A stretch of 64,000 bases of DNA from Thalassomonas actiniarum (GCF_000948975.2 NZ_CP059736.1:620001-684000); one strand, 5' to 3'. Positions 26,307-36,196 are shown, counted from the stretch's first letter. The notes: generated by a model not told the origin, from the sequence alone. Translations and numbers: made by a program.

Positions 26307-28531
26307 TCTTTTTCACCGAACAATTGCTGACGGGTAAAGGTTGGCCGTTTCGGCTCAGCCTTGTTGGCAAAATCACAGTCGTCCCGTTCGAGTTCACGCA
26401 AGTTTTCAAGATAAGTTTTATTCTGATCCTGCGGGGTTACTTCACCACTGGCATTGGTCAGGTTTTCCATGTGCAGCAGCTGGCGATAGCTTGGATCGTT
26501 CACGGTAAATTTTTTATTTACTTCCGACTCCACCCAGAGTGAGCTTAATTGGTAGTTTTCAATCTTTAACGGCGGATCCAGCTTTTTCTCTTTCACGATG
26601 CCGATTTTACTCCAGTCGCTGACCATGCCATTGATCTGGGTTTGATACACGGTTGAATTAAAAAAGCGCAGCCAGTCCTGGCGATAATCCAGGTGTTTCA
26701 GCCGCTGCAGCGGCGGTAAGCTTTGGTCATTAAGGCGAGCAAAGCTGCGCTCGCTTAATACCTGGTTCGGCACCCGCGCCGACCAAAAACTGGCTAAAGG
26801 CAAATAATAAGCGGGATCGTAATCTTGCCCCGAACGGCAGCTGCCCTCATCCGTTTGCCACGGTACGCCCATAAAACGTGTTAAGGTACCGGGGCCGCTG
26901 GCATTAAACATTTGGGCCAGGGCGACATCCGGTGTTAATACCGGGCCCAAATAATCCTGCACCGGCTGATCTTTGGCCAGGATATTTAAACGCATCTTAT
27001 CCAGGGGGGCTTTTGTGTTCCACATGCTGATGCGGCGCAAAAACCAGGTCAGCTCTATGCCCGGATGAAAGGGGCCGCCCAGGCATTGGGCCAGATGGCC
27101 CTGGGTTAATGCCAGGGGCTGTTGCTGTAGTGGCAATTGTTCCAGGCACTTTATCGGCGGCTCAGGGCCATCACAGCTGAAGTCGCCTTGCGACCAGCGC
27201 TCTAATGCCTGATATTGCCGATCGGTCAGGCTGAGGTTTGCCAGCGGGTTGTCGGTATAATCGGCATAGGCATCGCCATAAAAAGGCGGCAGCTGATCGG
27301 CTTCTACCGCTTCCTGGCTGGCTGATATCGCCTGGCGGGCGATCTCTCCCACCTGCAGGGATAAAGCGGAATGCTTCGCCTGGTGTTGCCGGTAAATGTC
27401 GGCAAGCGCCTCAATGCGTTTAACCTTGGCTGTACTGACTGATGGCCTGAACTGGTTGAACAGGTATTGCCGTAATTCCCGGTTAGCACTGCTGTTATCT
27501 GCTATTTTTTCCAGTAATTGCCCGCGGGTGAAATTCCCCGGGGCATTTTCCCCGAAAAGAAAATAAAAACCGGCATTAACCGCCTGGTTATCCACCAGGC
27601 TTTTAAATATCGGATAGATATCACGGTAAAAAGAGACATTTTTTATCGGCTCAAGCAAACCTTGTTTTTCGAACAGGTCTTGCACCACATCCAATAAGGT
27701 GACCGTGCCCTCGATGCCGGGAGCAAAGTTGGGAGGCGTTACCGCCACCATGGCCGGTTCAGCGGTAAATTTTTCACCGTCGATGAGGATTTTAGCCCTG
27801 ACCGTGCCGTCGGCGACATCATCATGCCAGCCGTTATTGTTGGCAAAGGTTACCGCAGGCTGGCCGTCAAAACTGGCAGATTTTCCGCGGCCCCCCAAAA
27901 CCAGCAAACGTCCCTGATCATCGGTTTGCAGTTCCCCTAAATAAACGTCTTGCTGGTGGCGGGTGCCTTGATAAAACCTGGCGCTGTCAAAGGTGAAATT
28001 CTCTTTCTTCCCGGCATTGCCCTGGTGTCGGGATTTACCGGCAATTTTGCGCTTGCCCGGATCCAACAACAGCAGCTGTTTGCGTTTTTCAAGATCAATG
28101 ATGTCCGGATTGCGTAAATGGCAATCCATGGCCAGGTTGCCGGGCTCGGTGAATAAGTTTTTTAACTCATCGGGCAATGTTGCTAATGCCTTGGCCAGTT
28201 TTTTGTCATCTAAGGGCAGGTCGTCGAGATCCATGGCATTATTAAATTGGTAATTAATGGCCTTGCGGTTTGCCAGGTGCACACTCCACTCTATCTGCAC
28301 CTTGTCACTGCAAACCACCTCTTCCAAAACCTTGCCGTTTTCATCCAGGGCATAGATACGAAACTTTGCCGCCTGACGTTTAACCTTGCCTGCTTTATCT
28401 TTGTAATCCTGATCGGCCTCAAGTTGCTGATTGATCACTTCAGGGGAAATTAAATACTCGCTTTCACTATTGCCGACACGGGCGATACCAATGGCAGGAT
28501 ATATATAATAATGTCTTGCTGGCTTAGTCAT
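26303..28531 (-). CDS. lodA: LodA-like quinoprotein amino-acid oxidase
   Basis: This 742-residue protein matches LodA-like L-amino-acid oxidases, which use cysteine tryptophylquinone and release H2O2 and ammonia. It opens with YYIYPAIGIARVGNSESEY, the family hallmark. The conserved core has GGPFHPGIELTW and MGVPWQTDEGSC. Candidate cofactor residues are a Cys near 483 and a Trp near 558. The known LodA is an exported lysine epsilon-oxidase (marinocine), antibacterial through peroxide. This protein has no signal peptide, as LodA also lacks one. The start has GGAAGACGAG. The amino-acid substrate could be lysine, glycine or another. Confidence 0.9.
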   Translation of the reverse strand: MTKPARHYYIYPAIGIARVGNSESEYLISPEVINQQLEADQDYKDKAGKVKRQAAKFRIYALDENGKVLEEVVCSDKVQIEWSVHLANRKAINYQFNNAMDLDDLPLDDKKLAKALATLPDELKNLFTEPGNLAMDCHLRNPDIIDLEKRKQLLLLDPGKRKIAGKSRHQGNAGKKENFTFDSARFYQGTRHQQDVYLGELQTDDQGRLLVLGGRGKSASFDGQPAVTFANNNGWHDDVADGTVRAKILIDGEKFTAEPAMVAVTPPNFAPGIEGTVTLLDVVQDLFEKQGLLEPIKNVSFYRDIYPIFKSLVDNQAVNAGFYFLFGENAPGNFTRGQLLEKIADNSSANRELRQYLFNQFRPSVSTAKVKRIEALADIYRQHQAKHSALSLQVGEIARQAISASQEAVEADQLPPFYGDAYADYTDNPLANLSLTDRQYQALERWSQGDFSCDGPEPPIKCLEQLPLQQQPLALTQGHLAQCLGGPFHPGIELTWFLRRISMWNTKAPLDKMRLNILAKDQPVQDYLGPVLTPDVALAQMFNASGPGTLTRFMGVPWQTDEGSCRSGQDYDPAYYLPLASFWSARVPNQVLSERSFARLNDQSLPPLQRLKHLDYRQDWLRFFNSTVYQTQINGMVSDWSKIGIVKEKKLDPPLKIENYQLSSLWVESEVNKKFTVNDPSYRQLLHMENLTNASGEVTPQDQNKTYLENLRELERDDCDFANKAEPKRPTFTRQQLFGEKD

Positions 28532-28560
28532 CTCGTCTTCCTTTACGCTAGGTAATTATC

Positions 28561-28600
28561 AGTTAACTGCAATGGCAGCTTAGCTGCCATGGTGTTAACT
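28561..28600. promoter_or_regulatory. Nested palindrome upstream of lodA
   Basis: AGTTAAC and GTTAACT enclose ATGGCAGC-tta-GCTGCCAT (28572-28590), a strong dyad 30-70 bases before the lodA start. It may be an operator or a hairpin in the lodA leader. The remaining sequence to 28984 is AT-rich with no gene. Confidence 0.5.
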
Positions 28601-28984
28601 ATCGTATTAAAGCTGATAATAAACAAAAGACATTCCCCCGGTCGTTAACATCAGGTCTGGTCAATTAGCATACCATTTGGGAAATTTAAAAATATTACCA
28701 GTTATTACACCCGGACAGACTTGGTACCTTTCATAAGCGCAAAGCAGAAAAAGAAAGCTTAAAGCAGCAGGTAATGTGTTAAGGCAATAAGAGTGACACG
28801 CTCCCTTTGTCTTGATTTTACATAAAATTGTCTTTTTATTATCTTTAATGTCACCTGTTGCCTTGATTATTTCACTTCTATTAACTTTATTTATCTAAGT
28901 GTACGGCGGGAAAATTGTCCGTGATGTCACAGGCTTGGTTTGCAATAAACCAATAAAAAAATAATAAAATTAAAAGGAATTCGC

Positions 28985-30088
28985 ATGTATATCAATAAAG
29001 TGTCTGCCATTGCAGCAATTGTTCTTGCTGCGAGTGTTAACATTTCAACAGCTTTTGCAACCACTATCGAATTAACCTATAACGACTCGGACTTTGCCGA
29101 TGCCCAGGGACAGCTGGCCCTGGCCGGCTTTCGCCAGGCGGCTGATTTTTGGTCGTCAACTTTTGTTGATGATGTCACCATCAACCTGGATATCGGCTTT
29201 GCCGCCTTAGCCCCTAATGTTATCGGCTCAACCGGCTCTAACCGGGCGGTGTTCTTATATGACGATATCATACAAGGCATGACCAATGACGCGACTTCGG
29301 CGGCTGATGCCTCTGCGGTTAATAACCTGGTCTGTGATGATCAAAGCGTTGGCGTTTGTGCGATTAGTTTTTTGGATCAGGAAGCCGATAGCGCATCCCC
29401 CGGCCTGGATAACGACGGCTCCGCCGATAATTATGCCCTGGCACTGACGCAGGCCAATGCCAAGGCATTGGGGTTTTCCGCCAACTCCTGGGGCACGGCG
29501 TTTTTGGACTCGGATGCATCAATCACCTTTAGCAATGCCTTTGCTTTTGATTTTGATCCTTCCGACGGCATCGACAGCGACAAGATGGACTTTGTCGGGG
29601 TTGCCATTCATGAGATAGGGCATGCGCTCGGTTTTACCAGCGGTGTTGATACTTATGACTATTGGTATAACAACCAGACATCTCCGCTGGATCTAGATGA
29701 TTATGCCATCATCAATACCCTGGACTTGTTTCGCTATTCCGATGAAAGCCTGGCGGCCGGCGACGGGGTATTAGATTTTCGGCCGGGCGCCGACAGTTAT
29801 TTTTCCATTGATGGCGGCCAAACTTCCCTTGCCCGGTTTTCAACCGGCTCTTTTGGCGGTGATGGCCGTCAGGCAAGTCACTGGAAAGATCATCTTGGCC
29901 TGGGCACTATGGATCCCACCACGGGATTTGGTGAATATCAACAGGTCTCTAGCCTGGATATTTTAGCCTTTGATGTTATGGGCTGGGATTTAGCATCGAC
30001 TTCGCAGGTACCCGAACCGGCATCTGTTGCTTTATTTGGCCTGGCCGGTGTTGGTCTGTTGTTTGGCCGCCGTAGAAATTGCAGATAA
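28985..30088 (+). CDS. Secreted zinc metalloprotease with PEP-CTERM sorting tail
   Basis: This 367-residue protein has a signal peptide (about 1-27) and a zinc motif HEIGHALGF with His209, Glu210 and His213, like NF038122-type metalloproteases. It ends in a PEP-CTERM signal (VPEPASVALFGLAGVGLLF followed by GRRRN), which directs processing by an exosortase and usually links to exopolysaccharide production. No exosortase gene is in this window. The start has AAAGGAATT. Confidence 0.92.
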   Translation: MYINKVSAIAAIVLAASVNISTAFATTIELTYNDSDFADAQGQLALAGFRQAADFWSSTFVDDVTINLDIGFAALAPNVIGSTGSNRAVFLYDDIIQGMTNDATSAADASAVNNLVCDDQSVGVCAISFLDQEADSASPGLDNDGSADNYALALTQANAKALGFSANSWGTAFLDSDASITFSNAFAFDFDPSDGIDSDKMDFVGVAIHEIGHALGFTSGVDTYDYWYNNQTSPLDLDDYAIINTLDLFRYSDESLAAGDGVLDFRPGADSYFSIDGGQTSLARFSTGSFGGDGRQASHWKDHLGLGTMDPTTGFGEYQQVSSLDILAFDVMGWDLASTSQVPEPASVALFGLAGVGLLFGRRRNCR

Positions 30089-30123
30089 GACACTAAGCCT
30101 TCCTTCTTAATGGCATCCATAAA

Positions 30124-30160
30124 TAGCTAAAGAGCAAGCAAAGCGTTGTCTCTTTAGCTA
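30124..30160. terminator. Bidirectional terminator between protease and broken esterase
   Basis: TAGCTAAAGAG (30124-30134) and CTCTTTAGCTA (30150-30160) pair perfectly over 11 bp with a 15-base loop, followed by a T-rich tail on the plus strand. It overlaps the end of the esterase pseudogene. Confidence 0.65.
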
Positions 30161-31083
30161 TCTTTCACCTGAGCATAAGGTTTCAAGCACCGGCACAGTT
30201 TTTCTGTATCCGGGTGGCTTGACTTGTTAGCATTGACGCTATGGCGGGGCTCAGCTTTTTGAGAATTGGTATAGCAAGAATCTTTGCCAAGTTCTGCATT
30301 TATTTCGCCATGAGATAAACCTACGGGTAACAATTTAGCATAAGAGCCAAGGTTTTCAGCTTTTCTAATAAAATTTTCAGCTTGGCTACAGGCATCATCA
30401 CTTCGTCGTGAGCATATTGCCAGAAACGGCGGAATTTTATTGTTAAGGGCATGGAAAGGGGATGCCTTTTGCCAATAATCAGGACTTTCACTAAACTTTT
30501 TCTTGTAAAACTCAGAAGGGTTTGGACCGGTTATCTTTTTCACGATGTCATAGCCGGAGATATCCAGCGAAATAGTGCCTAACCAAGGCATAATGCCACT
30601 TGTCATAATGGTATTGTAATTTGAAGATACCAGAGACACCAAGTGCGCTCATGAGGAATGTCCCATCAAGATAAAATTTTCTGGAGAGCCTCCCCATTTA
30701 CGCACATTTTCTTGAGCAAAAAGTAAAGCTGCTGCTATATCTTTTGTTTGTTCAACCGGCCTGATTTCTGGCAGGGTGCGATAATTGGTAGAAATAAAGA
30801 TAAAACCTCTTGTCACCCAGTGAGCGACTTTATTTTCAACATCTGCCCTGTCAGCCTTATCTCCTCCTTGCCAGGCACCACCATGTATCATAAAGATCAC
30901 CGGAGCATCTTTTGCCTCGGCAGGCATATAAATATCCAGCGTCTGCTTTGCATCCTTGCCATAGGCAATATCAGACAACATTTTTATGCCGGAAGGCGGG
31001 GTATAATCATTTGCAGCGCTTTTTGCAAAAACAGAACAACTCATGGCAAGGGCCAGTAATCCAAGTAATAGTTTTGTGTACAC
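30154..31083 (-). pseudogene. Secreted alpha/beta-hydrolase (esterase) broken by an in-frame TGA
   Basis: The frame from 31083 has a signal peptide (residues 1-20), a HGGAWQGG oxyanion motif and reaches FILMGHSS, then stops at TGA (30649-30651). The same frame continues with AHLVSL and a normal esterase C-terminal half (with FLAICSRRSDD and LSHGEIN, holding the catalytic His). The family's motif is GHSSGAHL, so the stop replaces the glycine after the nucleophile serine, one base from GGA. The end of the frame also drifts. A recent nonsense mutation is the simplest reading. An initiation downstream of the stop would lack the serine. Confidence 0.88.
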
Positions 31084-31474
31084 CTGGTCTCTCCTTACGC
31101 TTAACTTAGTTTTTCATTTAAGCTTTTCGATTGTTTTGGGTCCAACTTTACAAAACTCTCCATTCTTTTTATCCAGGTCAGATAATCCATGGCAAATAAA
31201 AAGCATTGAGATTTACATAGCAATATCGTTGAACAAAAATGCCATGGACTGCTAGCCCGGTTTTCAGGCGGACAGTCTTAACCGGGGCTAATATAGATCT
31301 TCATTTAAGGGTTTAGCAGGCATGTTATGTAAAAATACGGGGCATAACATTATACAAATCTTTACATTGGTTTTTTCCGTGACCCGATATCGATTAAGGC
31401 AATCGTTATACACCAAGACAGCAGCAAAGGCGCACTGGTTTATCGCAGCTCTTTTTTGCCATCAAAACAGATGA
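31084..31474. other. Spacer with two hairpins
   Basis: No gene is seen. Two stem-loops stand out: TAGCCCGGTT with AACCGGGGCTA (31253-31262 and 31280-31290, one bulge), and ATGTTATG with CATAACAT (31322-31329 and 31343-31350). They may be terminators for the minus-strand gene ending at 31475 or regulatory structures. Confidence 0.4.
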
Positions 31475-33049
31475 TCAGGATGAGGGAAGGAGTAATTGTA
31501 AATCCGGATCGAATGCCTGGCTAAGAATGTGCTTGTCTTGTTCATCAAAAAGCTCATTGATATTGATCAACGACTGGATCAACTTCCACCAGCCAATCGG
31601 GTTACTGAGGCGAAACAGCGACAGCGCCATTTCCATCGCCTTGGTAATAATTTCAAAAACCCGCAGAGCGGCGCGTGTCATCAGGCGTTTATGGGCCACG
31701 ATACGGGAAAATAATGAAATGTCCTCCCGGGTCACCTGCTCACCGACAAACACTTTATAATCAAAATCCCGATCCCGCTGCATATGCAGCTGTTCATTCG
31801 AGCCGGGCACGGTTTTACACAGCAGAAATTCCAGCCCCTGTTCGAGCACATAAAATGCCCGTTGCAGATAAAACAGACCATTGCTGATCACCTGTTTCAT
31901 GCCGCGGATGAGGTATTTTGCCGTTTCCAGAATATCGCTTAACAGATTTTTAATGGCATGCCAGATGCGTTTCAGGCCGTCAAAAATCCAGCTGAACCAG
32001 CCCACAGACTGCCATTGCTCGCTAATATGTTGGCTGTATTGCCGATCATTGGATTTTTCCCTGAGTTCCTGCGTGATTTGTTCTTTGCTGATACTCTGAG
32101 TGTTAACCGCCTCGACTCCCTGTGCGAGAAACTGCATGCTATAAATAAAGCGCTCGATATCACTCTTTTTTTCATTAAAATCAAGGGTGATGAGCCCTTT
32201 TTGCTCAAGATCCTTCCAAAAAACTTGGATAGCATCGTTAATGCCGCTGGTAAACCAGATGTGCTTTTTACTGGACATACGATGTTGTTTTCTTTTGAGA
32301 ATACGGCTGCTTAATGCCGCATCCTTATAGCCGCTTAACCAGAGTTCGGCCCGTAATAAACCGCCAAAATAAGACAACATCGACTGATTGTTTACCTGCT
32401 GGTACTTTTTAGCAATTGCCCGGATATATTCGGGGGACAAGGAGCCGATATGCCTGGTTTGGCTGTCAATATCAAACAAATAGTCTAATAAGAAGGTTTG
32501 TTCATTGGTCTTGCCGACTTTTACCCCCAGGTGGCTCAAGAGTTGTCCGAATTTGGCCAGATCTTTTGAAAAGTCATCATTGTCTGCCTGTGCGCGCCGG
32601 CGATTGATGCCAAGCACCATTAACCTCAGGTTCACCGCCCGTCTTAAAAACATCGAGGGCTGTCCGGCCCGGTACCATTTTTCCAGCTCGGTTGGCTCTT
32701 CGAAAGTAAACAGCTGCTGCAATGCCTGCCAGGTGACTTCGCCGATCCAGCCGTCGGTTTTTAAGCCCGCTTCTTTTTGCAGTTGTTTAATAGCCTTCAC
32801 CAGTTTGCCATTGCTGATGTCATCTGTGTCTTCCTCATCCAGATAACCCAGGCGGTAAAGGCGGGTACACAACAAGGGGCGAAATTGCGGCGACAGGGCT
32901 TTTTTATCTTTAGGCGCACCGGAAAATCCCGGGGTATCGAGTAAAATGCCCTGGTCTACCGCACTGCGGATACAGGATTGGTAGCTGGCAAGCTTATCAA
33001 TGTTCAGGGATTGCTCTACGGCAAAGCGGATATCCAGAGTATCTGACAT
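31475..33049 (-). CDS. Large protein with an N-terminal peptidoglycan-binding-like domain
   Basis: This 524-residue protein has a peptidoglycan-binding-1-like domain at about residues 55-115 (LLCTRLYRLGYLDEEDTDDISNGKLVKAIKQLQKEAGLKTDGWIGEVTWQALQQL in short overlapping pieces). The remaining 400 residues are helical and unfamiliar, with a hydrophobic Trp-rich patch near 345-385. There is no signal peptide. A small gene (33440-33081) precedes it on the same strand with only 31 bases between. It may bind cell wall as part of a secretion or injection device, but I do not recognise the family. Confidence 0.65.
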   Translation of the reverse strand: MSDTLDIRFAVEQSLNIDKLASYQSCIRSAVDQGILLDTPGFSGAPKDKKALSPQFRPLLCTRLYRLGYLDEEDTDDISNGKLVKAIKQLQKEAGLKTDGWIGEVTWQALQQLFTFEEPTELEKWYRAGQPSMFLRRAVNLRLMVLGINRRRAQADNDDFSKDLAKFGQLLSHLGVKVGKTNEQTFLLDYLFDIDSQTRHIGSLSPEYIRAIAKKYQQVNNQSMLSYFGGLLRAELWLSGYKDAALSSRILKRKQHRMSSKKHIWFTSGINDAIQVFWKDLEQKGLITLDFNEKKSDIERFIYSMQFLAQGVEAVNTQSISKEQITQELREKSNDRQYSQHISEQWQSVGWFSWIFDGLKRIWHAIKNLLSDILETAKYLIRGMKQVISNGLFYLQRAFYVLEQGLEFLLCKTVPGSNEQLHMQRDRDFDYKVFVGEQVTREDISLFSRIVAHKRLMTRAALRVFEIITKAMEMALSLFRLSNPIGWWKLIQSLININELFDEQDKHILSQAFDPDLQLLLPSS

Positions 33050-33080
33050 GGGCTGAAATTAAGTTATCTGCGGCTGGCTG

Positions 33081-33440
33081 TTATTTTTTGATGGCTTCAA
33101 AGATTAACTTGAACAAATCGGCTTTCATTTCCCGGGCGGTCTGCACCGCTTCATCATGGGCGGCTTTAATGTCCGGACGCAACTCTTCTGAGGAATCCCG
33201 GTATAAATTGGCATCGCCGTCTAAACTGTATTCCGAACTCATCACCAGCTTAATGCTGCTGTCTTTTTTGTCCGACTCTTCAAACAGCTTTTTAAAATCA
33301 ATTTTTCCGCTGGCATCGTCTTTGAGCATACCGCGGATATCGCCGGTATAAGAATTGACGGTAGTCGTGGTAAAGTCTTGTACACCGTCGACAATTTTAT
33401 CCATCAGGGTTTGTAGGCCTTTTTCACTGTTCTTTGGCAT
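33081..33440 (-). CDS. Small acidic/basic protein, partner of the peptidoglycan-binding protein
   Basis: I start this at the ATG at 33440, which has GGAGCCCC at 7-8 bases; a longer frame to 33509 has no such site. The 119-residue product (starting MPKNSEKGLQTLMDK) is charged, with no signal or membrane segment, and probably helical at both ends. It lies 31 bases upstream of the 524-residue protein, most likely in one operon. Family unknown. Confidence 0.62.
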   Translation of the reverse strand: MPKNSEKGLQTLMDKIVDGVQDFTTTTVNSYTGDIRGMLKDDASGKIDFKKLFEESDKKDSSIKLVMSSEYSLDGDANLYRDSSEELRPDIKAAHDEAVQTAREMKADLFKLIFEAIKK

Positions 33441-33726
33441 AAGGGGGCTCCTTTTCTTATAGTTATCCTGCCTGGTCAGTAACTTACGCTCAATATACTT
33501 AGATTGCAATGGCGGCGGGAAAATTACCGGCTTCCGGGAGAAAAAAGCTTAAGGGCTGCTACTTACCCGTGACTTTCTTTTATATCTGATTTTACACCGC
33601 AGTGCATAAGCAGCGAATGCATTTACATGGTAAGCTAGGTCGGCTGTAGTTGTGGCCAGAGCAAATCCGTCGCTCAGTGAGCCAGGCCAATATAGTAAGC
33701 AGGACATCAATTATTTAGGAGATTCT

Positions 33727-34698
33727 ATGAGACGAATATTGCTGGCAGGCTTACTGCTTATCTCGTCAGGTTGCAGTTCCACCCAGACGCTCGATGCCAG
33801 AGTCAGTACCGCGGAGCCTGCCAGGGGGGGAGTATCATCACTGCAGCAAAAAAGCTGGTTGCACGGCTCTGGTGACTGTCAGGCAAATGCCGGACCGGCA
33901 CTGGATATTTTCCATTACGATGCCTCAAGTTATATATTGCGGCAAAATAAATGTCTGAGTTTTGAAGCCCCTTTTATTTATGTCTTGTTCGGGGAAGAAA
34001 AAGTGCTGGTGCTCGATACCGGGGCCACGGAAAGTGCTTTGGAATTTCCCCTGTATGAAACCGTACAAACATTAATCCGGGAGCAGTCAGGAAATGCCGA
34101 CCGGGAAGTATTGGTTATTCATTCCCATAGCCACGGCGATCACTATCGCGGAGATGGCCAGTTCGACGGCAAGGCGAATGTCACCCTGGTAAAGCCAAAT
34201 TATCCGGCTTTGACTGAATTTTTTAATTTCAGCCACTGGCCCGACGGTGAAAAACAGATTGAGCTGGGAGGGCGGACTGTCACCGTCATACCAACACCGG
34301 GACATCAGGAGGAAGCCATCTCTGTTTACGATACCAAAACCCAATGGTTGCTTACCGGCGATACTTTCTATCCCGGCCTATTATATGTAAAACATTGGCA
34401 GGATTATAAAAAAAGCATCGCCCGCCTGGTTTCATTTAGCCAAGATCACAAGGTCAGTGCGGTGTTAGGCGCCCATATTGAAATGAAGAACAAGCCGGGG
34501 GAATATTATCCCATAGGCAGCCTTTATCAGCCGGATGAAGCCCCGCTCGCTTTACAGCCACAAGACTTAATGGCGTTACATGCGGCGCTTGAAAAATCGC
34601 CGGAGCCGACAAAGATCATCATGAATAAATTTGTTGTTGCCCCCATGAGCACCTGGCAAAAGGCCCTTAGTAATATCGTAAGATGGCTCACGCAATAG
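33727..34698 (+). CDS. Metallo-beta-lactamase-fold lipoprotein
   Basis: I start this at the ATG at 33727 with a TAGGAG site, giving 323 residues. A lipobox (LLISSGC, Cys16) follows the signal. The MBL-fold metal site is HSHSHGDH with His134, His136, Asp138 and His139, then PTPGHQEEA, GDTFYPG and GAHIEM. The protein would sit on a membrane facing the periplasm or outside. The substrate (lactone, thioester or nitrogen ester) is not evident. Confidence 0.87.
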   Translation: MRRILLAGLLLISSGCSSTQTLDARVSTAEPARGGVSSLQQKSWLHGSGDCQANAGPALDIFHYDASSYILRQNKCLSFEAPFIYVLFGEEKVLVLDTGATESALEFPLYETVQTLIREQSGNADREVLVIHSHSHGDHYRGDGQFDGKANVTLVKPNYPALTEFFNFSHWPDGEKQIELGGRTVTVIPTPGHQEEAISVYDTKTQWLLTGDTFYPGLLYVKHWQDYKKSIARLVSFSQDHKVSAVLGAHIEMKNKPGEYYPIGSLYQPDEAPLALQPQDLMALHAALEKSPEPTKIIMNKFVVAPMSTWQKALSNIVRWLTQ

Positions 34699-34770
34699 CA
34701 GGACAAAAGCAGTTGATGTTAAACCGCGGCTTTTGCCCGGGGTTGTTATCGTTTATTGGCCAGCTCGGTC

Positions 34771-35397
34771 TTAGTGGCAAGCTTTTCTCCAGCCAAAGAC
34801 GTTTAAAGGGCCGAGCAGGCGAATAAGGGTATTGCGGATAAATCGCGGCAGGGACTTTTCCATTTTTTTTACGCTGGCTAAAGGCTTATCGGAATAGTTA
34901 ATGATCCATTCTATCCGTGCCTGGTGCGTCTGTTTATATTGTGCCAGGGCCGGGTTGACAGCTTGCTCGCAGGGATTCTGCCAGACAAACGGCATCTTCA
35001 AGGCGGCAGCTCCTTGTTGTAACAGCGGTGAGCAGGCGTTGGCGGCATCGCCGGTAAAAACAAGGCGATCTTGATAAAAGCGGGCCCGGGTAACCGATTT
35101 TAACTCGCCGCAGATCACTTCAACCTCATCGAGGGATTGCAAAATTTTATTTACCGGGCCGCCGTAAGTAGAAAAGATAGTTTTCAGATCTTGTTTGGCA
35201 TCGCCGCTTAAGGAATATGCGCCATTATCTTCATGGATATGGCCGTAGTAATATAACTCGTCTTCACTTAACGGATACGCCATAAACAAGTCGCTTTTAC
35301 CCAACATATAAAGCGGCTGAAACTGGTGCTGCTCCATCCTGATAACAAAACGCCAGCCGGGTAATTGATGGCGGTAAAGGGTTTGTGTATCAGAAAT
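34771..35397 (-). pseudogene. C-terminal remnant of an FAD-dependent monooxygenase
   Basis: The 188-codon frame from 35337 and some in-frame codons upstream match only the C-terminal half of a flavin monooxygenase. It has the family motif FTGDAANACSPLLQQGAAAL (about residues 110-130), which binds the FAD pyrophosphate side, but no N-terminal GxGxxG domain. The frame is closed by a TGA about 60 bases upstream of the ATG. It has no plausible start for a full protein. It is most likely a 5'-truncated gene. Confidence 0.7.
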
Positions 35398-35474
35398 CCT
35401 TCAACAGTTTTATCGGGAATTCTACTTTATTGATAAGGCCACTACAAAACAGCAATGAAAGTGGAATTTTAGTC

Positions 35475-35609
35475 ATGGTAAAGAAATTATTTAATTCGGC
35501 CACTAAAAACATCTTTGCTGCTCTAGCGTGCGCCTCTGGCATGGCTCCACTGCCTTTATCCGAGAATAATCTTTTTCAGCCAGTGATGAACTTAGGCAAA
35601 GCTAACTAA
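35475..35609 (+). CDS. Possible small peptide
   Basis: A 44-codon frame from the ATG at 35475 starts MVKKLFNSATKNIF and continues with a short hydrophobic stretch (AALACASGMAPLPL). A weak GTGGA lies upstream. It might be a small exported peptide or chance. The frame also opens upstream to 35385. Confidence 0.25.
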   Translation: MVKKLFNSATKNIFAALACASGMAPLPLSENNLFQPVMNLGKAN

Positions 35610-35728
35610 TGTTAATTTTGAAAAAGAAGTTTAGGCTGACACAAACATAATATATCTATTGTGCTTCTGGGAAAGGGTTCGTAATATTTGTAAATTGAAT
35701 TTATAGCCAGTGCGATTAAAAGGTTTAC

Positions 35729-36196
35729 ATGACAGACAATATTACGATACGAAACGCGCTGGAGACAGATCGGACTTTTATTTTCGAACTTTCTCCACGC
35801 TTGGCTGAAGTGGCTGGTTTAACTTGGCATGCCGACAGTATTGTTCAAAAAATGCAGGACGATTATATCACTGAAATGCTTGGGCAAACATCAGTCCCCC
35901 GGGTAACCTTGATTGCAGAAAAAAACCAAGTACCTCTTGGCTTTGTCCATGCCCGTGCCCATAAGGACAGCATATCCGATGAAACCTGCGGCACGGTTCC
36001 TTTATTAGCCGTAGCGCCGGCAGCACAGGGCATGGGGGTAGGACAGTTGCTGATGCAGGCCGCAGAAGCCTGGGCTAAAAAGCAGGGTTATCGTTTGTTG
36101 CACCTGGAAGTTTTTGCCAGCAATGACAAGGCACGCGGCTTTTACCAAAATCTGGGATTTGAAGCTGAAACCCTGCATATGATCAAACCGCTTTGA
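35729..36196 (+). CDS. GNAT-family N-acetyltransferase
   Basis: This 155-residue cytoplasmic enzyme has a GNAT fold. The acetyl-CoA pyrophosphate-binding region is VPLLAVAPAAQGMGVGQLLM (about 91-110). The final LHLEVFASNDKARGFYQNLGF is the usual GNAT C-terminal motif. The substrate cannot be told. It is a single gene, with a convergent GNAT-containing pair beyond it. Confidence 0.88.
   Translation: MTDNITIRNALETDRTFIFELSPRLAEVAGLTWHADSIVQKMQDDYITEMLGQTSVPRVTLIAEKNQVPLGFVHARAHKDSISDETCGTVPLLAVAPAAQGMGVGQLLMQAAEAWAKKQGYRLLHLEVFASNDKARGFYQNLGFEAETLHMIKPL

Noticed and set aside
30649-30651. TGA considered as selenocysteine
   Set aside because: It would replace a conserved glycine next to the catalytic serine, and no selenocysteine insertion hairpin is evident directly after it.
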